A stretch of 64,000 bases of DNA from Puccinia triticina (GCF_026914185.1 NC_070563.1:1550001-1614000), one strand, 5' to 3'; positions 45,720-56,760 are shown, counted from the first letter of the stretch. The notes: generated from the sequence alone by a model not told the origin. Translations and numbers: made by a program.

Positions 45720-46780
45720 GAGCATCCACCACCGTCTAGGTAAATCTTTAGCTAGCCAGCGAGTCCCGCGAGGCTCGGTTGCTTAGCTAAAGAAAAAACC
45801 CACCCTCGCCAGCCGTTATCGGCTCAAGAGGTAACACAAATTTAGCTAAAGACACCAACAGCACCCTCATGTCTATGTAAGTACTTATTTAAATACCCTT
45901 GGTTAAGTAGCACAGCACAAGAGAATGACCAGCTCAACATACGGTACATGTGTGAAACCCCGGTCATACACACCATCAATGTCCGTTCATACCATCGATG
46001 TCCGGTCCTACCATCAATGACCGGACATCCCATTGATGGACCGGTCATACAATTGAATGTCCGGTCATCTTATCGAATGACCGGTCATTGTATTGATGCA
46101 CCGGCCACACCGTTGATGGTCCGGCCGTATTATTGATGACAGCCCATGCTATTGACGACCAGGCATTTTATCGATGGACTGGTCATCCTGTTGATGGACC
46201 GGTCATCCTGTTGATGGACAGGTCATCCTGTTAATGGACAGGTCATCCTATCGATGGACCGTATGACTGGTCATCCTTGCAAGGACGGGTCATCCCAATA
46301 ACTGGTTGTGCTATCTGATGACCAGTCTATCCATGACCAGTCATCCTATAGATGACGGGTCATCTGATCAATGATCGGACATCATATCGATGTCCGGTCT
46401 ATTGAATTTGATGTCCGGTCATCCTATCTGATGACTGGCCGGTTGAGCAATGACCGGTCATCCCATTGATGACGATCGATGACCGGTCAATCAATATGAT
46501 GACCGGTTGAGGGGTGGAGAGCTACTGACATGTACATATGTATTTATCTGCTGTGTACATGTGCTGGGGGTACTTGTGGTTTGGCGAGGGCAGTTGGCAG
46601 GCTCGCTAGAATGGTCTTACAGAGGCTCTGTAGCCGTTGGTAAATCTAGCGAGCCTTAAAGATTTACCGAACAAATATTTAGCTAAAGAGCCCTAAAGAG
46701 GGCACGGGGGTAGAAAATTGCTTACATACTCGGTAAATATGCCTTACCGAGCAGGTTTACAGAGATGGTGGTGGATGCTC
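45720..46780. mobile_element. Harbinger-like MITE carrying a minisatellite
   Basis: Inverted termini GAGCATCCACCACCGTCT and AGATGGTGGTGGATGCTC with TTA at 45717-45719 and 46781-46783. Inner subterminal pairs (GGTAAATCTTTAGCTAGC and GCTCGCTAGA/TTAGCTAAAG) support a single 1061-bp unit. The centre (45940-46515) is a minisatellite. No transposase. TTA duplications and GAGCATC-type ends are typical of PIF/Harbinger-derived MITEs. Confidence 0.75.
45940..46515. repeat. Minisatellite based on GATGACCGGTCATCC
   Basis: More than twenty diverged units of about 20-25 bp, each with a near-palindromic GACCGGTC/TCCGGTCAT core followed by an (A/T)T(T/C)GATG spacer. The centre of each unit is an ACCGGT-type site. 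Lies wholly inside the Harbinger-like element. Confidence 0.8.
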
Positions 46781-46783
46781 TTA

Positions 46784-46952
46784 TGGTGTTCAAAGTTGGT
46801 TTGCATAATTTTATGCATGCATAAATCATAAAATCATAAAAATATTTTGGTGAGGAAATTTTGTATTACATAATCAGACAGTCATATCCCCTGCAAAAAA
46901 GATTTTATGATTTATGCATGCATAAAATTATGCAGACCAACTTTGAACACCA
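46784..46952. mobile_element. Long-armed TA-flanked foldback MITE
   Basis: 169 bp with TGGTGTTCAAAGTTGGT ends. The arms continue as TTTGCATAATTTTATGCATGC and ATAAATCATAAAATC and are almost perfectly inverted. TA occurs at 46782-46783 and 46953-46954. It abuts the preceding Harbinger-like element at its TTA duplication. Confidence 0.75.
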
Positions 46953-46954
46953 TA

Positions 46955-47726
46955 ACTGTTATCCTTCCTCACTGAATGATTATTACAAGTTGACTCACTG
47001 TGCTTGGACCATGTCCTCAACACCTCGTCAATCTCTCTTAGTCCCCTGTCACCAAGTTACCCTCAACATATTTGATCAGATTACCATGTCTTGAAGGTCA
47101 AACAGGACATCCAACCTCCAGTCTAACGGCCTCTACCTGCGGCATTGAAGTTGATCATGTTTTGGCTCAGGACATGGTTAGCAAGTTCATAAGGCCCCAA
47201 TTATAAACAGATTTTTGAGTTTTATTTTGAAACAATTTGAAAAGAATTTTGAAACAAAAATGAAATCAAAATGAAAGAATTTTTATTTCAAAAATATCTT
47301 GGGCAAGCTTTGAACTTAACTAAGTCCCTTCTGGGCGCAAAGCGCCCGCCTCTGCAGGAGGGACTTGGGAAAGAACAGAGTTTTTTGGCATTGCAAGCAG
47401 ATTTAGCAGAGAAAATCAAAATTCTGCAATAACTTTTCATCTATACCAGCTATGCTGGCATGGAAAAGATTATGAGAAAGGCCTTGCTCTTGCCTTTCTC
47501 CTCATCCATTTTGGGGATCAACCTTCCCCACCTTCCCCAAAAAATTGGCATTCAAAGACCAACATTTTGCCAGTTTCATGGCTGCAAAAAGCATGCCTCC
47601 GCATGGGAAAAGGCTAAAACCCCCATTTAGTTGCTCAAAAAATACAAAACAATATGAGAGTGGAACTGAGCTTCTTGGCTACATGATATGATACATATTT
47701 TATGAAGAATTTTGTATGATTTTTGG
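46955..47726. other. Intergenic with one foldback repeat
   Basis: Only a foldback repeat copy at 47313-47370 is recognised. Confidence 0.45.
47313..47370. repeat. Short foldback repeat, copy 8
   Basis: AACTTAACTAAGTCCCTTC pairs with GGAGGGACTTGGGA around GCGCAAAGCGCCC. Confidence 0.75.
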
Positions 47727-47731
47727 CAAAG

Positions 47732-50700
47732 TGTAAGCTCTCAACACGGAGAGCTTCACTGGGAAGAGGGGCGAGGACGAGGGGCAAGGGGACAAGGGTG
47801 AGGACAAGGGCACGAGGGTGCAGAGCAGTTCTAGAACCTCCGTTTGTATTGCAGATGGGGGCAAGGGAGCTAGCTCGGGGGAGTCTCAGTACTTCCCTCC
47901 TACATACAACTTTGGGGCAGGAAAGGAGAAGGGAGAAAAGGGGAAAAAGGGGAAAAGGAGGAAGTTTTGCTCACCTAGCTTGGGGGAAGTCTCAGTGCTT
48001 CCCTGCCGAGCTAGGCAAGGCAGGACTGGAGGGACTAAGTAGACGCTTGATGGTGGTTTGTGACACCTCCTGTGATACTTCCTGTGAGTTTGCAGGAGCC
48101 GTGGCTCACATACCCCCCACCTATAAAAGACGACTGTGGGGTGATGTCGGCAAGAGTCTAGATGTTGGTGTTCTGTCATGAATGTAACCACGCGTCGATG
48201 TTAAAGGGAGTGAGTCAGTGTGTGTTTGAGGTGATGGTTTTGGCCAGGTACGCCTTGGTTGGATCTGCACAACGGTCGTGCGTTGTTGAGTGTTGAGTGG
48301 TCTTGGCGGTTGTTTGTTGTATTGGTGTCGTCGGATGGTGGTGGGAGATGGGGAAATCGTCGCATATAGCTTGAAGGAAAGAAAGATTGGGAAATGGGCG
48401 GGGGTGTGGGCACTAATCAGGGGGATTGGTCATGGTTGGTGATGCGCTGTTCGACGGTAGCGGCTATTCGAGTAAGAGACTGTTGGTTTTGGAGTCTTCA
48501 CTGTAAAAATGTGGCATCGTAAGCCACATCCTTTATGGAGGAGGTGTAGGGTTTTGTGGGGCTTAGGAGGATTGTGCACATACCCCTCTGTTGGCCCCAG
48601 GATTGAGTCGATGATCAGTGCATTGAGTGACTTGTCTAACGCCTCGGTTGCCTTGAACGCTTGGACCGCGGTGGCCTCGGTGTCTTCTGTCACCATTTCT
48701 TCCTTGTCAGCGTACCCCGAGCAACAACGGCGTCCAATTCCTCAATGGCCGCCGTCAATGTGACCGTCATGCTTGATTATAGATCACTCGGCTTGTCCGA
48801 GATGCTTGCCACTCCAGCTGGTTGTGAGGTCGCTTGACCCGCCGTGGCAGTAGGAGGACGGGGATTTGGGCCCCTTGCGGAGCTCCATGGTAAAGGTGCG
48901 GTGTAATTCGGCAGTTTTGGTGGCACCACTTAGGATGGAGGGAACTCAACCCTTCCTCAAGCGCGGTTGTTGGTGCATGATCCATTTGGTAAGCCGCAGT
49001 GCCCTCTGCACCAGTGGCAGCGGCCAACCAAATTCAAGTACAAGTGGATTTGCCAGCGCAGATCGTCTGACAAGGTCCCAGCGGCTCTGGGCTCGGAGAT
49101 TGTAGTAGTGTTTGTGGGCGCCGTTGTTGGTTGCGCTCTGAGTAGGTTCGTTGGTGCTCAAGCCGGAAGAGCGTTGAAGAAGATCCAAATGCGTTTTGAA
49201 AAGCGGCCGTAATTAAACGGTGTGGTTTCGAGGATTTCGAATTTGAGGATGTTGGCCCGGACTTCAGTGGGTAGACCACCGCTTAGCCGGGCCTGCGTTT
49301 TGTATTGCGCAAACGTTTCAGAGGGGTCCATCTTGAGGGAATGGATCTTTTCTTTCAGTCCCTGGCGCCAGCGTACCGTGAGAGCCACATTGAATAATGT
49401 TTGTTTGAACTTGCTCCATGGATTCTTGAGGTACTTTTTTGCTTTGTTTGAGTATACCAACAAGAGATTTGTTTCCTTGATGAGTGTGCCGGCAATTCTT
49501 ATCTTGTCATTGGTAGCGGTCACCTTCTTGGTGTCAAAGAAGATCTCGGGAGCTTGGATCCAAGCTAGGAACCTCTCCATTTCTTGGTAGGGGCCTAGGT
49601 AGGTTGGGCCGTCTGAAGTGCAGAACCTACGGAGGTCGATGTGGTTGTCCGGCGGGGTAGTTGGGCGCAGGGGGGTTGGTTGTTGAGTTGTTGCGCAGAT
49701 TAGAGTTTCCTGGAGTCGGGCAAAACGTTCTTTGTTGGCTCTTGCTCGTTTGTCTGTGGCTTCTTGAGCCACTCAAAAGTGTTCTGCATTGGCCCTTGCG
49801 CGCTCTTCCACGGCTTCTTGCGCGGCTAGTGCTCTAGCGTCTGCGGCTCGTTGCGCATCAAGATTGGTTTGCTGAAGCGCCAGCAGCTGTGCAACAAAGG
49901 AGTTGTCCGTTTGAGGACTGGGCGCTGACGTCAAGGTTTGTAGAGCGTTGGGTGGTGGGTCGGAACTCGCGCTAGGTCTTTCTCTGTGCAACATGTTGAT
50001 TGATTGGGCGTTTGGGGAGGTAATTGTTAGGGCGTTAGATGAGGGCAGGCTTGGTTTTGGCTGAGTTTGGACAGGTGGGGGGAGGGCTGGTGGAGTCAAT
50101 AGCAATGGGTTAAAGGGTTTCACTGGTGGTGGTGGTGCTTTTATAGCAGTCGGTTCAATTGGGGACCACGCTTGGATGATCGGAGGGATGTTGCTGTCGG
50201 CTGAGAAAAAAGACGTCGCCGGACTGCTTGGGAATCCGACTGCTTGTGGAAGGGTTAAGGAGGTCAATAGGGATGGGGGGCAGGAATGAGTCTTGAGAGG
50301 GTTGGGGACTAGGGTTGGGATGGCTGCTGTAGCCGGTTGTGAGGTCGAGAGCAAGGTTTAGTGCAAGGTTGCTGGCGGGGTTGGTACCGATTCAATGGGT
50401 AGAGTCGTTTGAGCTTGCTTTCCTGCAGCTGCGGCTGTCCTTTTGGCTTTGTTAGCGGCTCGTATTACCGCCTCGGTGTCTGTCAGTGGGAGAAGCTGGT
50501 CTGAAGAGGTCGTGCGCCTTGTGGACATGAAGCTCTGGCAAAGTGGGTGTGGTCAAGGTGGTGGGCAAGGTAGAGGTTCGAGAAAAAAAAAGTGTAAGCT
50601 CTCGACACGGAGAGCTTCACTGGGACAAGGGGCGAGGGGACGAGGGCAAGGAGGGGGGAAGAGGGCGCAGAGCAGTTCTAGAACCTCCGTTTGTATTGCA

Positions 50701-50966
50701 GATGGGGGCAAGGGAGCTAGCTCGGGGGAGTCTCAGTACTTCCCTCCTACATACAACTTTGGGGCGGGAAAGGAGAAGGGAGAAAAGGGGAAAAAGGGGA
50801 AAAAGGGGAAAAGGAGGAAGTTTTGCTCACCTAGCTCGGGGGAAGTCTCAGTGCTTCCCTGCCAAGCTAGGCAAGGCGGGACTGGAGGGACTAAGTAGAC
50901 GCTCGATGGTGGTTTGTGACACCTCCTGTGATACTTCCTGTGAGTTCGCAGGAGCCGCGGCTCACA
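47732..50966 (-). mobile_element. Gypsy-type LTR element with gag only
   Basis: LTRs at 47732-48110 (379 bp) and 50593-50966 (374 bp) begin TGTAAGCTCTC and end GGCTCACA. They differ by scattered substitutions and short indels in a GGGGAAAAA run. A target duplication, CAAAG, lies at 47727-47731 and 50967-50971. The internal gag reads on the minus strand, so the 3' end is at the left; a GGGGGGTA purine tract lies next to the left LTR, as expected. Internal length about 2.5 kb with no recognisable protease, reverse transcriptase or integrase: a second non-autonomous LTR element in this window. Confidence 0.82.
48947..50354 (-). pseudogene. Gypsy-type gag, broken
   Basis: On the minus strand, a Pro/Ser-rich N-terminal part (50354-49776) ends in LAAQEAVEERARANAEHF and a TGA (49775-49773). 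The same frame continues with VAQEATDKRARANKERFARL (49772 down). The capsid-like core follows: RRFCTSDGPTYLGPYQEMERF, WSKFKQTLFNVAL, LKMDPSETFAQYKTQ. Further downstream a cysteine cluster RCHWCRGHCG (about 49030-49000) resembles the zinc knuckle of rust-type Gypsy gag, reached only after a frame change. At least one stop and one frameshift, so not intact. Confidence 0.65.
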
Positions 50967-51016
50967 CAAAGAAGGTGTCTTCGTGAGTACCTGTCACGCC
51001 AAAAACCATGTTCTTT

Positions 51017-51076
51017 CCTAATTCCCTCCTTTGGATGCGGGGGCTTTGTGCCCAGCAGGGACTTGGTTAAGTTTGG
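51017..51076. repeat. Short foldback repeat, copy 9
   Basis: CTAATTCCCTCCTTTGG on the left; CAGGGACTTGGTTAAGTTTGG on the right. Confidence 0.6.
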
Positions 51077-51252
51077 GCAAGGGGTGCACATATAAACATA
51101 AGTGCATCCCTGACCAAGTAGCCTGCCAGAGGGGGTAGGCAGGGGCAAGATGTCTCTGACACGGGCCAGGAAAGCTGGAATACAGCTCCAGGACCAGACC
51201 TTGAACCAGATGCTATGCTGGCCCATGCTGGCCCAGGAGGTTTCCTTGTTGT

Positions 51253-51315
51253 AAGACTAAAAAGTGGTAATGAAACCCTTTTGCTCAATGGTGAAGGGTA
51301 TGATAGACACCTGTG
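51253..51315 (+). repeat. Dispersed repeat shared with 38549-38604
   Basis: AAGACTAAAAAGTGG followed by TGAAACCCTTTTGCTCAATGG and GAAGGG occurs here and, with a few changes, at 38549-38604 (inside the second hAT). Nature unknown; possibly an LTR or SINE fragment. Confidence 0.5.
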
Positions 51316-51454
51316 TCAATCCAATTCTTCCGCTTTAAACCAAAGATAAATTTGCCATTATCTTTGGTTTGGAACCGATGGGAGGGCGGAGCTGGATGGA
51401 GCTGATTGGAGCTGGCCTGGGTAATAAATTCCCCCAAACAGCCCCACACAGAAA

Positions 51455-51560
51455 ATGTTTCATAGCCTAGTGGTTTGCAGCTCTGCTGCAAACCAGGTAA
51501 TAGGCAGGTTTCTGGTTCAATCCCCCCTGTCCCCATCCCCCATTTGGGGGATAGGGGGCA
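51455..51560 (+). repeat. tRNA-derived SINE-like sequence
   Basis: TAGCCTAGTGG (51463-51473) matches the RNA polymerase III A box. GGTTCAATCCC (51514-51524), 40 bp downstream, matches the B box. Between them the sequence cannot form a proper cloverleaf and no intact acceptor stem pairs, so it is a tRNA-related SINE head rather than a working tRNA. A C/G hairpin (CCCCCATTTGGGGG) follows. Confidence 0.45.
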
Positions 51561-52784
51561 GGTTTTATGGAATGCATGGACCACAGATCGCAGATTGAAG
51601 ACCGTGGATTCTGGGTTGGGTATTTGGACCGGAGCGGAAAGGCAGGGCTGGACTACACACGTGGACTGGTAGCAGCGGCGCGTCAGCAGGTGAGCCACGG
51701 CAGCTGAAGCGGGTGGAACCGGGGCGGAGGCAGTGGTGAGAGACTGACTGGCGGGGGCTAGAGCCTAGACAGAGGATAGTGAGAGGGCAAGTGTGGGAGA
51801 GGAGCGGAGTCTGGGACAATGACATGCAGAAAGCGGGCGGAGCTGAAGGACTAGTGCGGGAAAGTGTTGGATCTGCGGGATTGGGTGGGAATGGTGACAT
51901 GTGTGGAGGGAAGGATGGGGGAGGCTCACGGTTTTCTCTTCTCTTTTCCTCACCCCATTATCCTATCATCTTACGGGTTACTCATCATTGTACTTACACT
52001 TACGGACGTACTAGAGTATTAGGAGAGATATACGTGACCTTATCTTTACTTATGGATTTACTTGCGGAGTGCAGAGCTTTATTTACTTGCGGATTATTAC
52101 ACTATAGATCAGCCTCAGAGAGGAGTGCTGAAGACTAGCGGATAGTAGCAGTGCGGAGCCGAGTTGCCAATAATCACACAACCCGGACACATATATTCTT
52201 GAAGAAGGCAGTTAGCGGACATTTCTTCCGACATACCAGCTTTTATCCCCACACCGGATCTAAAGATACAAACATAACACCTTTCACACACCAGTCCGGG
52301 ACAGTCTCACAGAGGATTTCACACATGGTTTCACACTCAAGCTCAGCTCTAGGATACATTCCATAGGATATGGGATATGGTGGATGAATTGCTTTGTTTC
52401 TTTTATTTCCTTCCTTTTATTATACTCAACCGCAATTTGGCAATGACCTTGTAAAACACTTATGGGCTGCTAAGGGATCTTCCAGAAGCAAAAACAAGGC
52501 CCCTGAAAATTAGAATTTCATCAGACAATTATTTCCTTGGTGTGAAATGCTGAGTGTAATCTAGCTGTCGCGAAGCGTGCCGCGTTTTTGTTTCGCAATG
52601 GAAGTTTTTCCAAATTTGGAAACAGGCAATGTTTTAATTGCAGCAAGTCGACTGCTGTCATCAGCACATAATAATCACATTTGCGTATACAAATCGTTCA
52701 AGAGACTTTATCACAGGTGTGGAAGGCGGAAGAAATTGGAACAAGAATTGAAGGCATGGCAATCGTTAATGATGCAAGGGTATA
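51561..52784. other. Intergenic, no gene seen
   Basis: GC-richer first half, AT-richer second half; no coding or repeat signature recognised beyond the flanking features. Confidence 0.4.
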
Positions 52785-52935
52785 CAAGCAGCTGGATTGT
52801 AGACGCTTTGAACAACATGTTGGTATCAAGAGGTGTAGGTTGAGAACATTTGGGATGATGAATCTGTCATGGCAATGAAGAGTGTGTTTGCAAACCAGTC
52901 GGTTGGGTTTGTCGGAGTGGAATGTTGATTATGCT

Positions 52936-53893
52936 TCAGTCAACCCTACGTTGCTTCTGCGGCGTGATCATGTTCCCGGCGAAATAACGTCCCAGAACAA
53001 TTGTGAACAAGGCCCCGGAAGCCTTGATCACATCGCTGATCAAGCTGGCTCCGGGAAATATCTTCAAGCCTGACATTCCTAGGTCACTAATAAAATTGTC
53101 GTGTTGACTGCATGTGTAAAGACAAATCAAGATTTTTAGTTCAAGTGTGCCGAAACAGATGTACTGGTGTTAGCGTACCGCCATATTCGGTATTTTCCAT
53201 CAGCTTCCAGCCTAAGGTCCACTAGCACCAAAAACCGAATCGATAAAGGTCTGACTGGAAATCCTGGAAGCAACACAGATTTGAGGTCCTTGACATCCTC
53301 GATGAGATCTATGGAGATGTGCATTTCTTAGTTCGAGTTCAGAAGCGCGACAAGAGTCGGTCACGGTAGGAATGAATTTTGGCAAACCTATCGCGCATTG
53401 AGTAAGGTCTTCGCTGAACATAACCGCGTTGAAATGTATCTTGTTTTCCTTGGTCCCCTTGCGGCTGAGAGAAGCCAACAGCAGGTTGAATGAGAGCGAG
53501 TGGGCAATGACATGAGGGCAGTTGTACTTACAACATGTAGTATAAGGCTTTTAAATTGTCTTTTCCTCTGGCCATTTGGGGTTGATTCGCCATTGGGTGA
53601 AGAATAAACGCATCGTCGGTAAAATACCTGATCATTGGGACAAGGGGACAGGGATGTATTTGGTAGTTGATTCTTTATTTTTATTGAAGACGTATATATC
53701 GACTGTATCTTACTTGTCGACGTTCTTCAAGACGGTTTGCGGATCCTGGGGTTCAGTGATTGATCTGACGACATCCCGAATCTGAGGACCGTCAGCGCAA
53801 TATGAGCAAATGATGTTGTCTATATTGACAAAGAAACAGAACAGGCAATCAAGCTAGTGTTAGGAAGCTCACTTCTGCTCGTGGGTCCTCCAT
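52936..53893 (-). CDS. SigF-like NTF2-fold protein, copy B (193 aa)
   Basis: Six minus-strand exons: 53893-53873, 53781-53714, 53627-53532, 53464-53388, 53326-53179 and 53107-52936 (582 nt). All introns have GT-AG ends and phases match copy A exactly. Visible blocks: MEDPRAE, KYFTDDAFILHPMANQPQMA, KIHFNAVMFSEDLTQCAI, EMHISIDLIEDV (the segment that copy A cannot splice), LLPGFPVRPLSIRFLVLVDL, and the C-terminal GASLISDVIKASGALFTIVL hydrophobic helix. Family: fungal SigF-like NTF2-like domain proteins, cellular role unknown. It is the better-preserved member of the pair and shows the ancestral structure. Confidence 0.75.
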
Positions 53894-54026
53894 GATGGGC
53901 TTCAGTTGATAATATTCTTCTGAAATTTGCTGGGACTTTGTTGGGAATATGAGTTTGGGTGAACGATGCTGATGATGGGCTAAGTGGCAGTGTATGTATG
54001 AAGGAAGATGCAGCGACGAAGGCAAG

Positions 54027-54034
54027 TTATATAC
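54027..54034 (-). promoter_or_regulatory. Candidate TATA element, SigF-like copy B
   Basis: TATATAAC on the minus strand about 135-140 bp before the start codon, matching the position in copy A. Confidence 0.45.
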
Positions 54035-54400
54035 CCTGAAAGATCCCCATATGGTAGGCTTGCTTCGGCTGGATGTCGCCGTATTCGGTGCTCATCCGAA
54101 CGGCCTGCGAACCTGGCCTCGGAGCGGGCATCTCCGTGTGTTCAGCCAGCCCTTGCAGTTTCGGGGCTAGTAATTTGGTCCACAAACCTGCATAGTTCCA
54201 CTTCCAACTGACAGGGTTGCCACTAGTTGGCGGGAATCGATTGGAAGACATCAGACTCGCTGATGCGGGCTGTGATCTCTCAGACCAGCTCCTCCGTCCT
54301 CCACATCCCTCCGCGAGAGTTGAGAGAAAGAAAGAAAAAAAAACACGGGATGTCAGCCAAGGAATTTGGCTTTGTTTATCAAATTTTGCATCAGGTTGGA

Positions 54401-54961
54401 AAATTCGTGCTTCGGAATTTTTCCACAATTATCTGCGTCAAATCTGAGCAAAGAGACAAGCAAACACTCCGATGAAACTCGGATTTCCATCGCTTTTTAA
54501 TGGTCTCACACTGTCTCACATCAAGTACATAGGAAACTCCACACAATATCTTGTGGAGGATCAGGTTTTCCCTGATGAATCGATTAACCGAACAGACAAA
54601 AGGGAATACATATCGTGATACAGTAAATGTGACAATATTTGCGCGATGCTTAAGGGGAAAGAGAGTTACAACACAGATAGCATAAGAGAGTTATCGTTAC
54701 CCAGTGGATCGTGTCATTTGCTGTTCCCTCTCGGACCTATCTACCGACCGGACGGTAGAGGGGCGGAAGATCCTTCCCATCTGCCAGACGGAATATTTCC
54801 ACCTTGCCCCTTGAGGAAGGATGGGGAGGACGGACACATTGCTTCAATCAATTTCTTCTCAGCTTATCCATATTACATGAAGCTGCTCCAAAAGACTAAG
54901 TGAGCTTAACAAATGTCTGTATTTTTTTGTCGGGAAGGAGCACATAGTGTTACACTTTTTC
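54401..54961. other. Intergenic, no gene seen
   Basis: Between the SigF-like copy B upstream region and the 3' end of the HMCES-like gene. The open frame at 54646-54903 lacks motifs. Confidence 0.4.
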
Positions 54962-56760
54962 CTAGGCAGCTTTGCGGACTTTCTTCTCGGGGGGTGACGT
55001 ATCAGAGTCCACAGAAACAGCACTTCTTTTGATGTGAGCTTTTTGAGGCTTGGGAGTTGGAGCCCCTGTCGGTTCATCTTTCATGTTGGGGGAATCATGA
55101 GGACCCCCTGTTTTCGTTCCGCCAAGCCGGGCTGGATCCGATCCCACGGGCCCTTTCTTCTTCGCATGCTCCGAGTTAGCACTTGAGGATGACGGTGCTG
55201 GCTTCGACTGCAAAGAACCCGATGGCGGTGTTTGTTTGTTGAAAAAAGACATGATGTTACCTTTTCTCTGTGAAATAGGCTTCGATGACGACAGAAAACT
55301 GGTTAATGGCACGCGCAGACCAAAAATCTCTGGATCTGAAAACAAAAATTGAGATCCGGGTTTGTGGAGAGGGAGAAGCCGATGACTTACTTTCAAAAAA
55401 TCTGCACTCTGATTGCCCACTTTGCCAACTTCTTTGGGTACCGGATAACATACCAAGCCGTCACTCAGATCGAATGGCTTCAATAACTTTGCAAGATTAC
55501 CAGACCACTCCCCACTCGAGGTGTCCAACCAAGTCTCTATACTTTCTGGATCAGTCAAGATCACCGGCATTCGATCATGGAGCTAATGTCCAATAAACCG
55601 AAGCTTCAGGACTTCTGGTGCATCGGATCAAGACTCTCCTTGAATGTAGTGATAACTGACAAATGAGAGATACTTGTTGGATGAGGTAGTGATGATGGTG
55701 AATGTATGCAGCTCTTCGGTCGCCCCTTTGTAACTTGAAGAAATGCAGGTGTTTTCTTAATAACATCTTGATGTTTTTTAAACCTGTTTACACAACGTTT
55801 ACAAATGTTCACTCACGTCACCGACTCCCACAATCCAGCAAGACACATTAGTTGACCTCCGGTCCGTTTGGTGAAGTGAGGGATTTTATCTTTCCCTTTG
55901 GTCAACCATTCGAAGAAACTGTTGATAGGATATGATCGATGGATGGATGAGTCTTTTGTGCGTTGCCAACGTGAAAGAAGATGTTTGACGTACCCTTCAC
56001 ACAATATGATGCATCGTTTCTTGCCCTTGATTGTATTCCATAATCCGCGAGGCTCGACGACCTTGTCGTCCCGAGCATTGATTGTATTGAGCAGGCTTCC
56101 TGATCGGAGTCCGAAAATTTCAATATCTATTCCTCCTGACTACCGGCACTCACCTAGAGGCGCTTACCGTGCGTGGGCTGGAGCATAAGTTGGGGGAGGA
56201 TTCGCGATTGTAGCAGGTCAGAAGGGAGGCGACGGGTTAAGGTGCCTTGATGGTAATCCTTCAGAGCCAACTTACCGGGGATTCAGACCAGTGAGGAACT
56301 AGTCCCCATTTCTATACGACCGATATGAAACATGACCGATGGAACACAATACGAATTCAGCATGAAGGTGGAGTGCGGTCATTTGGGATAATCACTCAAG
56401 AAGTACATCGCAATCGCCCGCACCATGCAATCGATCACCAGCCGATTCTCCTTCGGATCCATACGTCTGACCACCGCCGCCCTACGACACACCAGAAAGA
56501 TCTAGATTGTGTCGGAGGGTGATCTCCCGGTGAATGACTATCAATATCTTACTGACCTGTTCTGAGGCGCCAAGTTGTAATTGGGACGGTATTCGTCAAC
56601 ATTCAGCCAGGAGTCCACGTGCAGCTGGATGTCCGTGAGTCTGGAGCTGATTTCCTCAGGCTTAAGCGATAACGCGAACCTGCAATTGAGCAGATGATGA
56701 TTAGCACCGGGCTGTGGATGACTTGATCCAAAGTCGTGGAGGACTCACCGGCCACACATC
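54962..56760 (-). CDS. HMCES: HMCES/SRAP-domain abasic-site DNA-protein crosslinker
   Basis: Ten minus-strand exons: 56760-56750, 56679-56557, 56481-56424, 56311-56276, 56177-56168, 56099-55994, 55918-55817, 55733-55661, 55582-55391, 55279-54962. They sum to 1029 nt (342 aa) with every phase consistent. The SRAP fold is intact: MCGRF with the catalytic Cys2 exposed after Met removal, NLAPQN, WGLVPHW, NARDDKV, GFFEWL with the catalytic Glu, AGLWES, HTFTIITT, LHDRMPVIL with the conserved His, and GKVGNQSADFLKP. The enzyme traps abasic sites in single-stranded DNA by a thiazolidine crosslink through Cys2, protecting replication forks. After the domain, KGNIMSFFNKQ resembles a PCNA-interacting (PIP-like) motif. 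The basic tail ends in PPEKKVRKAA, a likely nuclear signal. Exon 5 is only 10 nt. Confidence 0.88.

Larger units (their letters stand above)
52785..54400. repeat. Segmental duplication, copy B (with SigF-like gene)
   Basis: Partner of 43680-45290, same orientation. Contains the second SigF-like gene, its promoter and its 3' flank. Confidence 0.75.

Noticed and set aside
45940..46515. CRISPR-like array
   Set aside because: Repeats are diverged, spacers are not unique, units are near-palindromic and lie in a eukaryotic MITE; it is a minisatellite.
47723..48181. 152-codon frame, also repeated at 50443-50986
   Set aside because: Lies in the LTRs of the 47732-50966 element; repetition is due to the two LTRs, not to duplicated genes.
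51461..51535. Functional tRNA gene
   Set aside because: A and B boxes are present but the acceptor, D and anticodon stems do not pair properly; better called a SINE-like relic.
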